Shown in pieces: positions 33,979 through 34,081 of a DNA stretch of 34,081 nucleotides. How positions within the stretch are numbered: the stretch's first letter is position 1; every line of letters begins with the position of its first letter. The notes beneath the pieces are model-generated. The model searched no databases. It saw only the letters and a program-made list of their open reading frames with translations, and had not been told where the DNA came from. Location: NCBI GenBank assembly GCA_905182255.1, contig CAJJAH010000003.1, forward strand, positions 92,101 to 126,181. The letters are read 5' to 3'. Source of the DNA: Cryomorphaceae bacterium BACL11 MAG-121001-bin54. Lineage in GTDB: Bacteria; Bacteroidota; Bacteroidia; Flavobacteriales; BACL11. The translations under genes were made by a program, and so were the position numbers.

Positions 33979-34044
33979 AAAAGTTCGAACTTAGGACCGT
34001 AAGGCCCACCAAAAAGAAACCCACTCATTTGAGTGGGTTTTATT
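33979..34044 (+). repeat. Polar intergenic repeat copy 10 with terminator hairpin
   Basis: AAAAGTTCGAACTTAGG then ACCGTAAGGCCCACC, loop GTAA. The hairpin is AAACCCACTC ATTT GAGTGGGTTT and a T-rich end. It follows the + strand methyltransferase stop with no spacer and probably terminates it. Confidence 0.92.
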
Positions 34045-34081
34045 AATTCTAATTAGAAGAATTTATTTTATAAAAAAAAGC

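Noticed and set aside
14744-34044. Repeats as integron attC sites with gene cassettes
   Set aside because: The array looks cassette-like, but the copies lack the paired RYYYAAC and GTTRRRY core sites, the ends of each element are not complementary, and no integron integrase is in the window.
14744-34044. Repeat as a transcription attenuator in which CCCAC of the left block competes for GTGGG of the terminator
   Set aside because: The alternative pairing is possible in several copies, but copy 4 has an unrelated terminator stem and copy 3 a changed left arm, so the pairing is not preserved.
14744-34044. CRISPR array
   Set aside because: The copies are hundreds to thousands of bases apart with genes between them, and there are no cas genes.

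Overview
The window is AT-rich (roughly 30% GC by eye) chromosomal DNA from a Bacteroidota bacterium, most likely a marine Flavobacteriales member. The evidence is: Bacteroidota-type promoters (TAnnTTTG at -7, sometimes TTG at -33), several secreted proteins with C-terminal sorting signals of the type IX secretion system (T9SS), lipoproteins with short signal peptides, a TonB-dependent receptor, and Bacteroidota families such as DUF5606, DUF5777 and the Asx/Cys-rich GCxDPxACNY repeats. No rRNA, tRNA, CRISPR array, phage gene or transposase gene was seen.

Left part (1-14722), compact and mostly housekeeping. It holds the 3' part of a TonB-dependent receptor, then pyrG and yidC on the + strand. 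Facing them are mqnA and a DUF456 membrane gene (minus), then purB (+). A tight minus-strand run follows (transcribed right to left): UMF1-type MFS transporter, one-heme lipoprotein cytochrome c, YceI-like protein, DUF5777 beta-barrel, L-2-hydroxyglutarate oxidase, unknown protein. The + strand pair DUF5606 / M3 peptidase closes this part.

Right part (14723-34081), accessory. Most genes are minus-strand and encode exported proteins: a SnoaL-like lipoprotein, a PHB-depolymerase-like esterase, a PNGase F-like protein with an inserted LamG domain, a CAP-domain protein, leucine-rich-repeat proteins, a SprB-repeat protein and a lipocalin-like lipoprotein. A patatin-like lipase, a TPR-like protein, a LuxR-type regulator, a methyltransferase and the threonine genes thrB-thrC lie among them.

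The most striking feature is a family of ten intergenic elements of about 65-80 bp, all in the same (+) orientation whatever the direction of the neighbouring genes. Each has a conserved block (TTCGAA, then a GG-A-CC / GG-C-CC hairpin whose loop is GAGA or GTAA, both GNRA tetraloops, then CCCACC) followed by a terminator-like hairpin. They bound one- or two-gene units over much of the right part. The same region shows signs of reshuffling: a truncated T9SS gene start, a fragment ORF wedged between T9SS gene ends, a frameshifted LuxR gene beside the 3' remnant of a second copy, and a duplicated dyad-plus-promoter unit centred near -42.5, the classic position of a LuxR-type activator site.
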